Assembly: GCA_021823305.1 (NCBI GenBank) | Contig: JAKAOE010000098.1 | Span: forward strand, 1 to 6,908 | Reading direction: 5' to 3' | DNA from: Acidobacteriota bacterium | GTDB lineage: Bacteria > Acidobacteriota > Terriglobia > Terriglobales > SCQP01 | Length of the DNA stretch: 6,908 bases | Shown here: piece by piece, positions 1 to 6,776 of the stretch | Position numbering within the stretch: position 1 is the stretch's first letter | Layout: every line of letters begins with the position of its first letter | The notes under the pieces: model-generated | Told to the model about the DNA's origin: nothing | Databases searched by the model: none | The model's input: only the letters and a program-made list of their open reading frames with translations | Translations under genes and position numbers: made by a program

Positions 1-1
1 C

Positions 2-1726
2 ACCTCGAAGAAGACCGGCCGCATCAACGCCAGCCACCGGTGCTAGGAGTACCTGTTCCTGGACAATCCGGCGCGCAATCTGGCCTCGATCAACCTGAGG
101 AAGTTCGCCGCCAGCGGCAAGGCCGGCTTCGACGTCGCCGCTTACCGGCACGCGGTGGACATCCTGATCACGGCGCAGGAAATCATCGTGGATAACGCCA
201 GTTACCCCACCGAGCGCATCACCCAGAATTCGCACGATTTCCGCCCGCTGGGGCTGGGCTACGCCAACTTGGGCGCGCTGCTGATGTCCAACGGCCTGCC
301 CTACGACAGCGACGCCGGGCGCGACTTCGCCGGCGCGCTCACCGCCATCCTCTGTGGCGAGGCCTACCTGCAATCGGCGCGCATCGCCGAAGCCCTGGCC
401 ACGCCCGAGACCGGCGGCGCCTTCCCCGGCTTCGCGCTCAATCGCGAGCCCATGCTGGACGTCATCCGCATGCACCGCGCCGCGGTCAACAACCTCAACC
501 CGAAGAACCTGAGCGAGCCGGTGGCCGCCGCCGCGCGCCAGTGCTGGGACGAAGCGCTGGAAGCGGGCGCGCGCCACGGCTACCGCAACGCCCAGGTGAC
601 GGTGCTGGCGCCCACCGGCACGATCGGCTTCATGATGGATTGCGACACCACCGGCATCGAGCCCGACCTGGCGCTGGTGAAGCACAAGAAACTGGTGGGC
701 GGCGGCCTGATCAAGATCGTGAACCAGAGCGTGGACAAGGCGCTGCTGCGGCTGGGCTACTCCACCCAGCAGACGCATGACATCCTCGCCTTCGTGGACG
801 CCACCGGCACGGTCGAGGGCGCGCCGCATCTCAAGCCCGAGCATTTGGCGGTGTTCGACTGCTCCTTCAAGCCCGCCAACGGCACGCGCAGTATTCACTA
901 CAGCGGCCACCTGAAGATGATGGCAGCGGCGCAGCCGTTCCTTTCGGGCGCCATCTCGAAGACAGTCAACCTGCCGGAAAACACCACCGTCGACGAAATC
1001 GCGCAGGTTTACCTCGACGGCTGGAAGCTGGGGCTGAAGGCGGTGGCCGTTTACCGCGACGGCAGCAAGAAGGTGCAGCCGCTGTCGGCCGCCGGCAAGA
1101 CCGTGGAAAAGGCCGCAACCGGCGCGCCGCCGCTGGAAGTGCCGGCTTCGGTGCCGATGAACCGGCCCTATCGCCGCCGCCTGCCGGAAGAGCGGCAGTC
1201 CATTACGCACAAGTTCAAGGTCGGCGGGCACGAGGGCTATATCACCGTCGGCATGTATGAGGATGGCCAACCGGGCGAGATCTTCGTCACCATGGCGAAG
1301 GAAGGCTCGACCATCAGTGGTCTGATGGACAGCTTCGCCACCGCGATCTCGCTGGCGTTGCAGCACGGCGTGCCGCTGCGCCTGCTGGTGGACAAGTTCT
1401 CGCACACCCGCTTCGAGCCCAGCGGCTGGAGCGGCAACGCCGAGATCGGCTACGCCAAGAGCATCATGGACTACCTCTTCCGCTGGATGGGGTTGAAGTT
1501 CCTCGATCACACCCCGCCCGCTCCCAAAGGCGTGGAGGACGTGCACGGCGAGCGCGGCGAAGCGCGGGAGCAGCTCGAAACCGCCGGCCAGATTCCGCTC
1601 ATCACCGCAAGCAGCGTCAGCGGCGCGATTGACGCACCCGCCTGCCACAACTGCGGCAGCATCATGGTGCCCAACGGCTCATGCTACAAGTGCGTGAACT
1701 GCGGCGAGACCAGCGGCTGCAGTTAG
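2..1726 (+). CDS. nrdJ: Class II (adenosylcobalamin-dependent) ribonucleotide reductase, 5'-truncated, with an in-frame TAG near its start
   Basis: This enzyme reduces ribonucleotides to deoxyribonucleotides in the cytoplasm, using adenosylcobalamin to make a cysteine thiyl radical. The reading frame enters from the left edge; from codon 47-49 to the TAG at 1724-1726 it is open for 559 residues, roughly the C-terminal 60 % of a typical NrdJ. Recognisable class II blocks are TGRINAS (14-34), the phosphate-binding loop PTGTIGFMMDCDTTGIEPD (about 612-669), VFDCSFKPANG (851-883), SGAISKTVNLPE (946-981) and AVYRDGSKK (1046-1072). The tail has a CxxC...CxxC zinc-ribbon/redox motif (1645-1720) ending in SGCS, as is usual. 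Positions 35-100 look damaged: the family motif NPCSEY reads HRC-stop-EY, and the second redox cysteine is Arg. A GTG at 155 opens the uninterrupted part but is not a believable start, because homology continues upstream of it. The family call is very secure; whether this copy is functional is open. Confidence 0.93.
44..46 (+). other. In-frame amber codon in the NrdJ active-site motif
   Basis: TAG lies directly after the Cys codon (41-43) and before Glu (47-49), where class II reductases normally have Ser in N-P-C-S-E-Y. TCG to TAG is a single-base change. The frame is the same on both sides, so this is a substitution and not a frameshift. TAG is also the natural stop of this gene (1724-1726) and of the DUF3443 gene (3518-3520), so reassignment of TAG is unlikely. 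It is either a true inactivating mutation or a sequencing or assembly error near a contig end. Confidence 0.85.
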
Positions 1727-1754
1727 TGCGCTGAGTCAGAACGGGGTTCGAGCG

Positions 1755-1775
1755 ACCTGAAGGCAACCTGAAGGC
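1755..1775. repeat. Short direct repeat, two copies of ACCTGAAGGC
   Basis: The ten bases ACCTGAAGGC occur at 1755-1764 and again at 1766-1775, separated by one A, in the gap after nrdJ. The repeat is followed by a weak hairpin, GGCA (1781-1784) and TGCC (1793-1796) around an eight-base T-rich loop. The stem is too short and has no T tract after it, so I do not call it a terminator. No role can be assigned. Confidence 0.5.
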
Positions 1776-1817
1776 CGACAGGCATTTTTTCGTGCCAGCA
1801 GGGCTCCGGTGCGCGTC

Positions 1818-1826
1818 TAAGGAGGT
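1818..1826 (+). promoter_or_regulatory. Perfect Shine-Dalgarno abutting the DUF2844 start
   Basis: TAAGGAGGT is a nine-base perfect complement to the usual 16S anti-Shine-Dalgarno (ACCTCCTTA). It ends at 1826 and the ATG begins at 1827, so there is no spacer, unlike the usual several bases. The ATG is still the best start because the signal peptide begins there. No convincing -35/-10 promoter is visible between 1727 and 1817, so read-through from nrdJ is possible. Confidence 0.7.
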
Positions 1827-2288
1827 ATGCGCAAGTTCCTGATTATTCTGGCGGCGGGCGGGTTGGCGCTGACTTGGGCGCAGGCGCCGGCACTGCCGGT
1901 GCTGGGGCAGGTGTTCACGCCCCCGGCCGGGTTGGCGCCGCGCACGGCGCAATTGCAGGCTCTGGAACGCCAACTGGCCGCCGCCGGCGCGCACGTGGCA
2001 GCGCTGCGCGACGGCCGCGGCAACCAGGTGCACGTTTATACCGACCGCGCCGGGCGCGTTTTCGGGCTGGCGTGGCAGGGAGTGAGTCAACCCAACCTGC
2101 GCACCATGCTGGGCGCCTACTTCGCGGCCTATCGCCAGGCCGCAGCGCGGCCACACCGGCGCGGGCCGCTGGAGGTCACCGTGGACGGACTGGTGGTGGA
2201 CTTGGGCGGCCATCCGCGCGATTTGCGCGGCCGCGCCTATTTGAAGCAGGCGATTCCGGGCGGGCTCACGCCGGCGGTGGTGCAATGA
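1827..2288 (+). CDS. DUF2844 family exported protein
   Basis: A 153-residue protein of unknown function. Residues 1-20 form a signal peptide: basic MRK, a hydrophobic core FLIILAAGGLALTW, then AQA. Cleavage is likely near residues 20-22, although Pro at 21 makes the exact site uncertain. The mature part begins with an Ala/Gln/Leu-rich stretch (about 35-60), then blocks typical of DUF2844: VHVYTDRAGRVFGLAWQG (68-85), LGAYFAAY (95-102), a short strand-rich segment VTVDGLVVDLGG (117-128), GRAYL (135-139) and IPGGLT (143-148). The family is best known from Burkholderiales, where from memory it sits next to DUF3443, as here. Its TGA overlaps the next ATG (ATGA, 2285-2288), which implies translational coupling. 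The product is probably periplasmic or released and may assist its lipoprotein partner; that role is inference. Family assignment is from recalled motif resemblance, not a search. Confidence 0.85.
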   Translation: MRKFLIILAAGGLALTWAQAPALPVLGQVFTPPAGLAPRTAQLQALERQLAAAGAHVAALRDGRGNQVHVYTDRAGRVFGLAWQGVSQPNLRTMLGAYFAAYRQAAARPHRRGPLEVTVDGLVVDLGGHPRDLRGRAYLKQAIPGGLTPAVVQ

Positions 2289-3520
2289 AAGCCGGCGCCA
2301 TCGCCCTGGGCATCGCCCTGTTGGCGCCGCCGCTACTGCTGCTCAGCGCCTGCGGCGGCGGGAGCTCGAACACCAACAACAACGGCGGCGGGGGCGGCGG
2401 GGGCACGCCGCCGGGCAACACCTTGCCGGTTTCCACCGCCGGCTTGGCGGGCAGCGGTTACACCAACGGATTGTTCGCCAGCGTCACCGTCTGCGTTCCG
2501 GGCAGCAGCAATTGCCAGACGATCAACAACGTGCTGGTGGACACCGGCTCCTACGGCCTGCGCCTGCTGGGCTCGCAGTTCAGCCTGCCGCTGACGCAGA
2601 GCAAGGACAGCAACGGCGATCCGGTGGACGAGTGCGAGGCGTTTGTGAGCTCGTACAACTGGGGCCCGGTGGCGGTGGCCGACGTGCAGTTGGCAGGCGA
2701 AAAGGCCTCCAACGTACCGATTCAGGTGATGGGCGGCTTCAGCGGCGTCGCGCCGCCCGCCGTCCCCTCCGCCTGCTCCAGCGGCGGCCTGACCGAAGCC
2801 GACACCCAGGCTGCGCTGGGCGCCAACGGTGTGCTCGGCATCGGCGTCTTCCAGCACGACTGCGGCGCCGCGTGCGCCCCCGGCGCCACCAGCACGCCGG
2901 CGGTGTACTTCGGCTGCCCCACCTCGGGCTGCAGCGCCATCCTGCTGCCGCAGCAGGATCAGGTGCAGAATCCGGTCTCGCTGTTCGCGCAGGACAACAA
3001 CGGCGCGATCGTGGAACTGCCGCAAATCGCCGCCAGCGGCGCGCTGTCGGTCAACGGCTCGGTCATCTTCGGGATCAACACCCAATCCGACAACGCCCTC
3101 CCCAGCAGTGTGACGATTCTCGAGGCCGACACCACCGGCTCGTTCGCCACCACCTACAACAACACCAACTACGGCGGCTCCGTGCTCGACACCGGCTCGA
3201 ACGCCAACTTCTTCCTCGACTCCACCGTCACCGGCCTGCCCGACTGCACCACCGCCACCGGCTTCTCCTGCCCGGCTTCGACCACCGCCGAAACGGCGAC
3301 CAATTACAGCCCGGTGGGCACCGGCAGCGTGACCTCCAACTGGAACGTCGCCAACGCCGAGCAGCTCTTCACGTCCAACAATTACGCGTTCAACGACCTC
3401 GCCGGTCCCAACCCTGGCGCCTTCGATTTCGGCCTCTCGTTCTTCTTCGGCCGCAACATCTACTTTGGAATCAACGGCACCTCGACGGGCACGGTCGCCG
3501 GGCCGTTTTACGCGTACTAG
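2285..3520 (+). CDS. DUF3443 family lipoprotein with pepsin-like DTG motifs
   Basis: A 411-residue lipoprotein. The signal peptide ends in a textbook lipobox, LSAC, with Cys23 as the lipidation site, followed by a Gly/Asn-rich tether (about 24-46). The start is the ATG overlapping the DUF2844 stop. The body matches DUF3443: GYTNGLFASVTVC (58-70), LVDTGSYGLRLL (84-95), WGPVAVADVQLAGEKA (126-141), GANGVLGIGVF (179-189), SVLDTGSNANFF (around Asp302) and a C-terminal FGLSFFFGRNIYFGI. Two Asp-Thr-Gly-Ser motifs (Asp86, Asp302), each after hydrophobic residues, a possible flap Tyr124 about 38 residues after the first, and an LGIG block between them reproduce the order seen in pepsin-type (A1) aspartic proteases. 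Protease activity is inferred. Cysteines 70, 77, 117, 164, 193, 197 and others suggest disulfides and therefore an extracytoplasmic fold. Translation is probably coupled to DUF2844. The gene ends with TAG, 43 bases before the next gene. Confidence 0.88.
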   Translation: MKAGAIALGIALLAPPLLLLSACGGGSSNTNNNGGGGGGGTPPGNTLPVSTAGLAGSGYTNGLFASVTVCVPGSSNCQTINNVLVDTGSYGLRLLGSQFSLPLTQSKDSNGDPVDECEAFVSSYNWGPVAVADVQLAGEKASNVPIQVMGGFSGVAPPAVPSACSSGGLTEADTQAALGANGVLGIGVFQHDCGAACAPGATSTPAVYFGCPTSGCSAILLPQQDQVQNPVSLFAQDNNGAIVELPQIAASGALSVNGSVIFGINTQSDNALPSSVTILEADTTGSFATTYNNTNYGGSVLDTGSNANFFLDSTVTGLPDCTTATGFSCPASTTAETATNYSPVGTGSVTSNWNVANAEQLFTSNNYAFNDLAGPNPGAFDFGLSFFFGRNIYFGINGTSTGTVAGPFYAY

Positions 3521-3548
3521 GCAGGGCCAGCGGCAGCACGGCTTGCGC

Positions 3549-3554
3549 TATACT
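3549..3554 (+). promoter_or_regulatory. -10 box TATACT of a leaderless-type promoter
   Basis: TATACT lies in the 43-base gap after DUF3443, nine bases before the ATG at 3564. Transcription would begin at or within a few bases of the start codon, which fits a leaderless mRNA. No Shine-Dalgarno precedes this ATG, and no good TTGACA lies at the expected distance. The same arrangement recurs at 6762 before the paralogous gene, with matching flanks (TGCGCTATACTC, then CCGGGC), which supports it as a functional element. Confidence 0.7.
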
Positions 3555-3563
3555 CGCCGGGCC

Positions 3564-6500
3564 ATGGTGCTTCGCTGGGCAGGCATTTTTCTGGCACTGG
3601 GCGGGCTGGCCTGCGGCCAAGCCGCGCCGCCCAGGAACAGCGCAATGCCGGACCGGCCGCAACAGCGCGCCGCCTGGTTCCTGCGCTTCCGGCAGTCGCG
3701 GGATGGCCAGCCGCCCGCGGCGCATCTGCTGCAGGCCTGGCGGCAGGCGCGGCGCCTGCCGGTCATCCGCCCCCGCCGCCAGTTGCAGTCCGCAAGCAGC
3801 CCGGCGACGATTGGCGGCAACTGGACCGAACTTGGCCCGCGCCCGGAGACCGACCCCAGCTACGGCGCCGTCGCCGGCCGCATGACCGCCATCGCCGTGG
3901 ACACCGGCAAGGACCCCAGCGGCAACACCGTCTACCTGGGCGCCGCCGACGGCGGGGTGTGGATGTCCACCAACGCGCTCGCCGCCAACCCCACCTTCAC
4001 CCCCATCGGCGATAACCTGCCCAGCCTCGCCATCGGCGCCATCGCGCTCGACGACTCCACCACCCCGACCACCATCTACGCCGGCACCGGCGAGCCCAAC
4101 GGCAGCGAGGACAGCTACTACGGCCTCGGCATCTACAAGTCCACCGACGGCGGCGCCACCTGGACCGCGGGCACCGGGGTCAACTTCTTCGGCAGCGCGA
4201 TCAGCAAACTGCTGGTGGATCCCGCCTCGCCCAACATCCTGCTGGCGGCGGTGACCGAGGGCGGCGTTTACGTCAACAACAACCTGGTCAACAGCACGCC
4301 CGCCATCGGCATCGTGCGCTCCACCGACGGCGGCGCTACCTGGAGTCAGGTGACCGCGTTCAGCGGGCATTCAGCGACCGATCTGGTCTACGATTCGGGC
4401 AAGTACTACGCCGCGATTCGCTCGCTGGGAATTTACGTCTCCGCCGATCAGGGCCAGACTTGGCAGGCGCTGGGCTCGCCGTTCGGCAGCGAGAGCACCA
4501 CGGCGCAAAATTTCTACCGCGCCTCGCTCGCCATCCGCAATGGGGCGATCTTCGTGCTCATCGCCGACGCCAACGGCACGCCCACCCAGGCCAGCGACTG
4601 CAACGGCGCTACAACCTGCGCCGGGCTGGTCGAGTCGGCCGACGGCGGCGCCACCTGGTCGGCGCTGGTGTTGCCCGCCAACCTCTACGGCAGCAACAAG
4701 CAGGGCGATTACGACCAGTTCCTGGCCGCGCCCGCCAACTCCTCGCTGCTGCTGGTGGGCGGGATTGACGTTTGGAAGGAAGATCTCGCGAAGCCCGGCT
4801 GGACCGACCTGACCAACGCCTACACCGGCGGCACGGTGCATGCCGACGAGCACGCGATCGCGGTGCTCAGTCCCAGCGCCTGGATCGTCGCCAACGACGG
4901 CGGCGCGTGGAGCACGGCCAGCGCCGGCGCGAGCTGGACCGACATGAACGCCTCGATCGGCGTCATCCAGTTCTACAGCGTCACGCCCGATCCCACCACC
5001 GCCGGCCGCCTGCTGGGCGGCTCGCAGGACAACGGCACCGTGCTCGCCGCGCCGGGCAATCTCGACTGGCCGTCCATCTTCGGCGGCGACGGCGGCCACA
5101 CCGCCATCAACCCGCAGAATCCGCAGCAGCTGTTCACCGAAAATTACAACGTCTCGGTGCAGTGCTCGAGCAACGGGGGCACGAGTTTCGACCCGGTGGT
5201 GGACGGCAGCAAGATCACGGAACACACCGAGTTTTACGTCCCCTACGTGCTGGCGCCTTCCAATCCGGCGACCATGCTTCTCGCCGGTTCGAGCATCTGG
5301 CGCGGCCCGGCCTGCCCGGCCACGGTGGACAGCGGCTGGCAGGCGATCAGTCCGTCGCTGATCCATCCGGACAATGCGAACCTGACCACAAGCAACGACG
5401 ACCTCACCGCCATCGCCGCCGCCCCCAGTTCGGCGGACGTGATTTACGCCGGCGCCTTCGACGGCAGCTTGAGCGTCACCACCAACGCTACCGTGAGCGG
5501 CGCTCTACCTACCTGGACGGAAGCGCCCGCCGCCTCGCCAAGCTCGTTTCCCGGCCCGGTCACCGCGATCGCGGTCGATCCCGCCAACCCGAGCACGGTC
5601 TACTGGGGCTTGGGCTACGTCGGCAGCAACGCGTACCTTTACAAGAGCACCGACGGCGGCAACACCGCGGTCAATTTTGCCGGCAACCTGCCCGGTACGC
5701 CGATCAACGCCATCGTCATTGATCCCAGCGACCCCGACAACATTTTCGTCGCCACCGACGTCGGCGTGTACGTGGTCAGCGACGGCGGAGGCGCGGGCGC
5801 CAACGAAGTCTGGACGAAGGTCGGCACCAACCTGCCCGCCGCGACGGTGCTCAGCCTGGCGCTGACGGATGTGGGCGGCACGCCGACGCTGATCGCCGGC
5901 ACGCACGGCCGCGGCGCCTGGAGCATCCCCGCCATCGCCCCGCCCGGCATCGCGCTCACCGCCGTTCCGGCGCAGGCGGTCTATCTGCCGGGCGAGCCGG
6001 TCACGCTGAACCTTTCCGCCAGCCCTGCCAACGGCTATACCGGGACCATCTCGCTGGCCTGCGGCTCGCCCCTGCCGGCGGGCGCGAGTTGCACCATCAA
6101 CGGCACGCAGGCGCTGGTTACCGGCATATCGCAATCCGGCGCGGTGGAGGTGCCGATCGTTGCGACCGGCAGCAGTAACGGCGTGGTGACGAAAACCGCC
6201 GCCAACATCACCGAGGGCAGCTTCACTCTGCAGGCCACGCCGACGACGATGACCGTGGGCGCGGGCGCCACGGCGAGCTATTATGTCACCCTCGGCGGAA
6301 CGGCGGGTCTAAGCTTTCCCGCAAGCGTGAGTTGCAGCGGGGCGCCGCCTACCGGCTCCTGCGTCGTTCCGGCACCGTTCACCGCCTCGCCAGGAAGCAC
6401 GTTCAACGTCACCGTCAACACGCCGGCCACGGCGGGAACCGGCGGCGGCGATTCAGGCAACGGCGCGGGCGGGTCCGGAGGCTGGCTGCTGCTGTTGCTG

Positions 6501-6713
6501 GCGGCCGGCTTGGCGCTCACATGGCCGCGCAAGCGGACGCGCTGGGCGGTGGTGGCGATGCTGACGCTGGCCAGCGTCGCCTGCGGGGGTTCGACCACAA
6601 ACTGCGCCTGCGGCGCCGCCAATTACCAGATCACGATCAGCGTGAAGGATGCCACGCCGAATACCGTGAATCCAGTGACCCAGTCGTTCAGCGTACTCCT
6701 AAGCGTCAACTAA
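3564..6713 (+). CDS. Exported Asp-box (BNR/sortilin-like) beta-propeller protein with C-terminal Ig-like domains
   Basis: A 1049-residue secreted protein. The ATG at 3564 is chosen over an in-frame TTG at 3465 because the signal peptide begins there, the TTG lies inside DUF3443, and the paralogue starts at the same place. The signal peptide is residues 1 to about 21, probably cut after CGQA. A short pro-region follows with QQRAAWFLRFRQ (33-44). The propeller runs from about 85 to 790. Asp-box motifs SxDxGxTW are at 193-200 (STDGGATW), 253-260, 293-300 (SADQGQTW) and 358-365, with a degenerate copy at 695. It closes with HGRGAW (781-786), common at the end of such propellers. Two Ig-like domains follow (about 796-885 and 886-1049); the second is split by a hydrophobic insert (960-1016). 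These folds usually bind proteins or glycans at the surface. No catalytic site is evident and no substrate can be named. Family assignment rests on visible motifs. Confidence 0.88.
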   Translation: MVLRWAGIFLALGGLACGQAAPPRNSAMPDRPQQRAAWFLRFRQSRDGQPPAAHLLQAWRQARRLPVIRPRRQLQSASSPATIGGNWTELGPRPETDPSYGAVAGRMTAIAVDTGKDPSGNTVYLGAADGGVWMSTNALAANPTFTPIGDNLPSLAIGAIALDDSTTPTTIYAGTGEPNGSEDSYYGLGIYKSTDGGATWTAGTGVNFFGSAISKLLVDPASPNILLAAVTEGGVYVNNNLVNSTPAIGIVRSTDGGATWSQVTAFSGHSATDLVYDSGKYYAAIRSLGIYVSADQGQTWQALGSPFGSESTTAQNFYRASLAIRNGAIFVLIADANGTPTQASDCNGATTCAGLVESADGGATWSALVLPANLYGSNKQGDYDQFLAAPANSSLLLVGGIDVWKEDLAKPGWTDLTNAYTGGTVHADEHAIAVLSPSAWIVANDGGAWSTASAGASWTDMNASIGVIQFYSVTPDPTTAGRLLGGSQDNGTVLAAPGNLDWPSIFGGDGGHTAINPQNPQQLFTENYNVSVQCSSNGGTSFDPVVDGSKITEHTEFYVPYVLAPSNPATMLLAGSSIWRGPACPATVDSGWQAISPSLIHPDNANLTTSNDDLTAIAAAPSSADVIYAGAFDGSLSVTTNATVSGALPTWTEAPAASPSSFPGPVTAIAVDPANPSTVYWGLGYVGSNAYLYKSTDGGNTAVNFAGNLPGTPINAIVIDPSDPDNIFVATDVGVYVVSDGGGAGANEVWTKVGTNLPAATVLSLALTDVGGTPTLIAGTHGRGAWSIPAIAPPGIALTAVPAQAVYLPGEPVTLNLSASPANGYTGTISLACGSPLPAGASCTINGTQALVTGISQSGAVEVPIVATGSSNGVVTKTAANITEGSFTLQATPTTMTVGAGATASYYVTLGGTAGLSFPASVSCSGAPPTGSCVVPAPFTASPGSTFNVTVNTPATAGTGGGDSGNGAGGSGGWLLLLLAAGLALTWPRKRTRWAVVAMLTLASVACGGSTTNCACGAANYQITISVKDATPNTVNPVTQSFSVLLSVN
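3660..3695 (+). repeat. 36-base segment repeated at the N-terminus of the downstream paralogue (copy 1 of 2)
   Basis: Positions 3660-3695 match 6873-6908 at 34 of 36 bases; the two differences are silent third positions (CAA/CAG and CGG/CGC). It encodes QQRAAWFLRFRQ in both genes. The second copy runs to the window edge, so the similarity may extend further. Confidence 0.85.
6441..6590 (+). other. Gly-rich and hydrophobic insert inside the last Ig-like domain (sorting-signal-like, then lipobox-like)
   Basis: Residues 960-973 are a Gly-rich linker ending GGSGG. Residues 974-987 are hydrophobic (WLLLLLAAGLALTW) and 988-993 basic (PRKRTR). This Gly-Gly, helix, Arg-cluster order resembles GlyGly-CTERM-type sorting tails. 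A second hydrophobic run (994-1006) ends at Cys1007 in SVACGGS, which resembles a lipoprotein signal. Residues 1020-1049 then read like the final strands of an Ig-like domain (NYQITISV ... QSFSVLLSVN). Because the insert is internal, normal sorting or lipidation is uncertain. Confidence 0.6.
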
Positions 6714-6761
6714 CGAAAGGCGTTTCCACTTGGCGCCTGGCACTAAGGAAAGGGCCTGCGC

Positions 6762-6767
6762 TATACT
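6762..6767 (+). promoter_or_regulatory. -10 box TATACT of the second leaderless-type promoter
   Basis: TATACT lies nine bases before the ATG at 6777, the same spacing as at 3549. The shared core TGCGCTATACTC and following CCGGGC are almost unchanged between the two sites, while sequence further upstream differs. No Shine-Dalgarno is seen next to the ATG. The 63-base gap after 6713 also holds a 5-bp inverted repeat (AGGCG 6718-6722, CGCCT 6734-6738) without a T tract, too weak to call a terminator. Confidence 0.7.
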
Positions 6768-6776
6768 CACCGGGCG

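Noticed and set aside
1847..1884. Similarity between the DUF2844 signal peptide (AAGGLALTW) and the insert helix of the propeller protein (AAGLALTW)
   Set aside because: Both are short Leu/Ala hydrophobic runs with many silent differences. Chance convergence is the simpler explanation.
1662..2285. Minus-strand open frame of 207 codons covering the DUF2844 gene
   Set aside because: The sense strand encodes a signal peptide and DUF2844 motifs. The antisense product is low-complexity and begins inside nrdJ.
3531..3548. Possible sigma-54 (-24/-12) promoter before the propeller gene, and TGGCAC at 6738-6743 before its paralogue
   Set aside because: GG and GC elements are not at the required spacing at either site, whereas TATACT with constant spacing is found at both.
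3465..3563. Upstream extension of the propeller gene to a TTG at 3465
   Set aside because: It would overlap the end of DUF3443, add an Arg-rich segment before the signal peptide, and lose the match to the paralogue's start. The ATG at 3564 is better supported.
3564..3630. Propeller protein as a lipoprotein (GLAC near residues 14-17)
   Set aside because: The -3 position is Gly rather than Leu, and the paralogue has no Cys there, while both keep a Q-A-hydrophobic/Ala-PP cleavage region typical of signal peptidase I.
4371..5366. Long open frame on the - strand (331 codons), and others at 2333-3085 and 3471-4370
   Set aside because: They lie opposite well-recognised genes and translate to Arg/Gly/Ala/Val-rich sequence with no recognisable domain, as expected from strong GC bias at third positions.
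6718..6738. Rho-independent terminator after the propeller gene
   Set aside because: The stem is only five pairs with an eleven-base loop and has no following T run.
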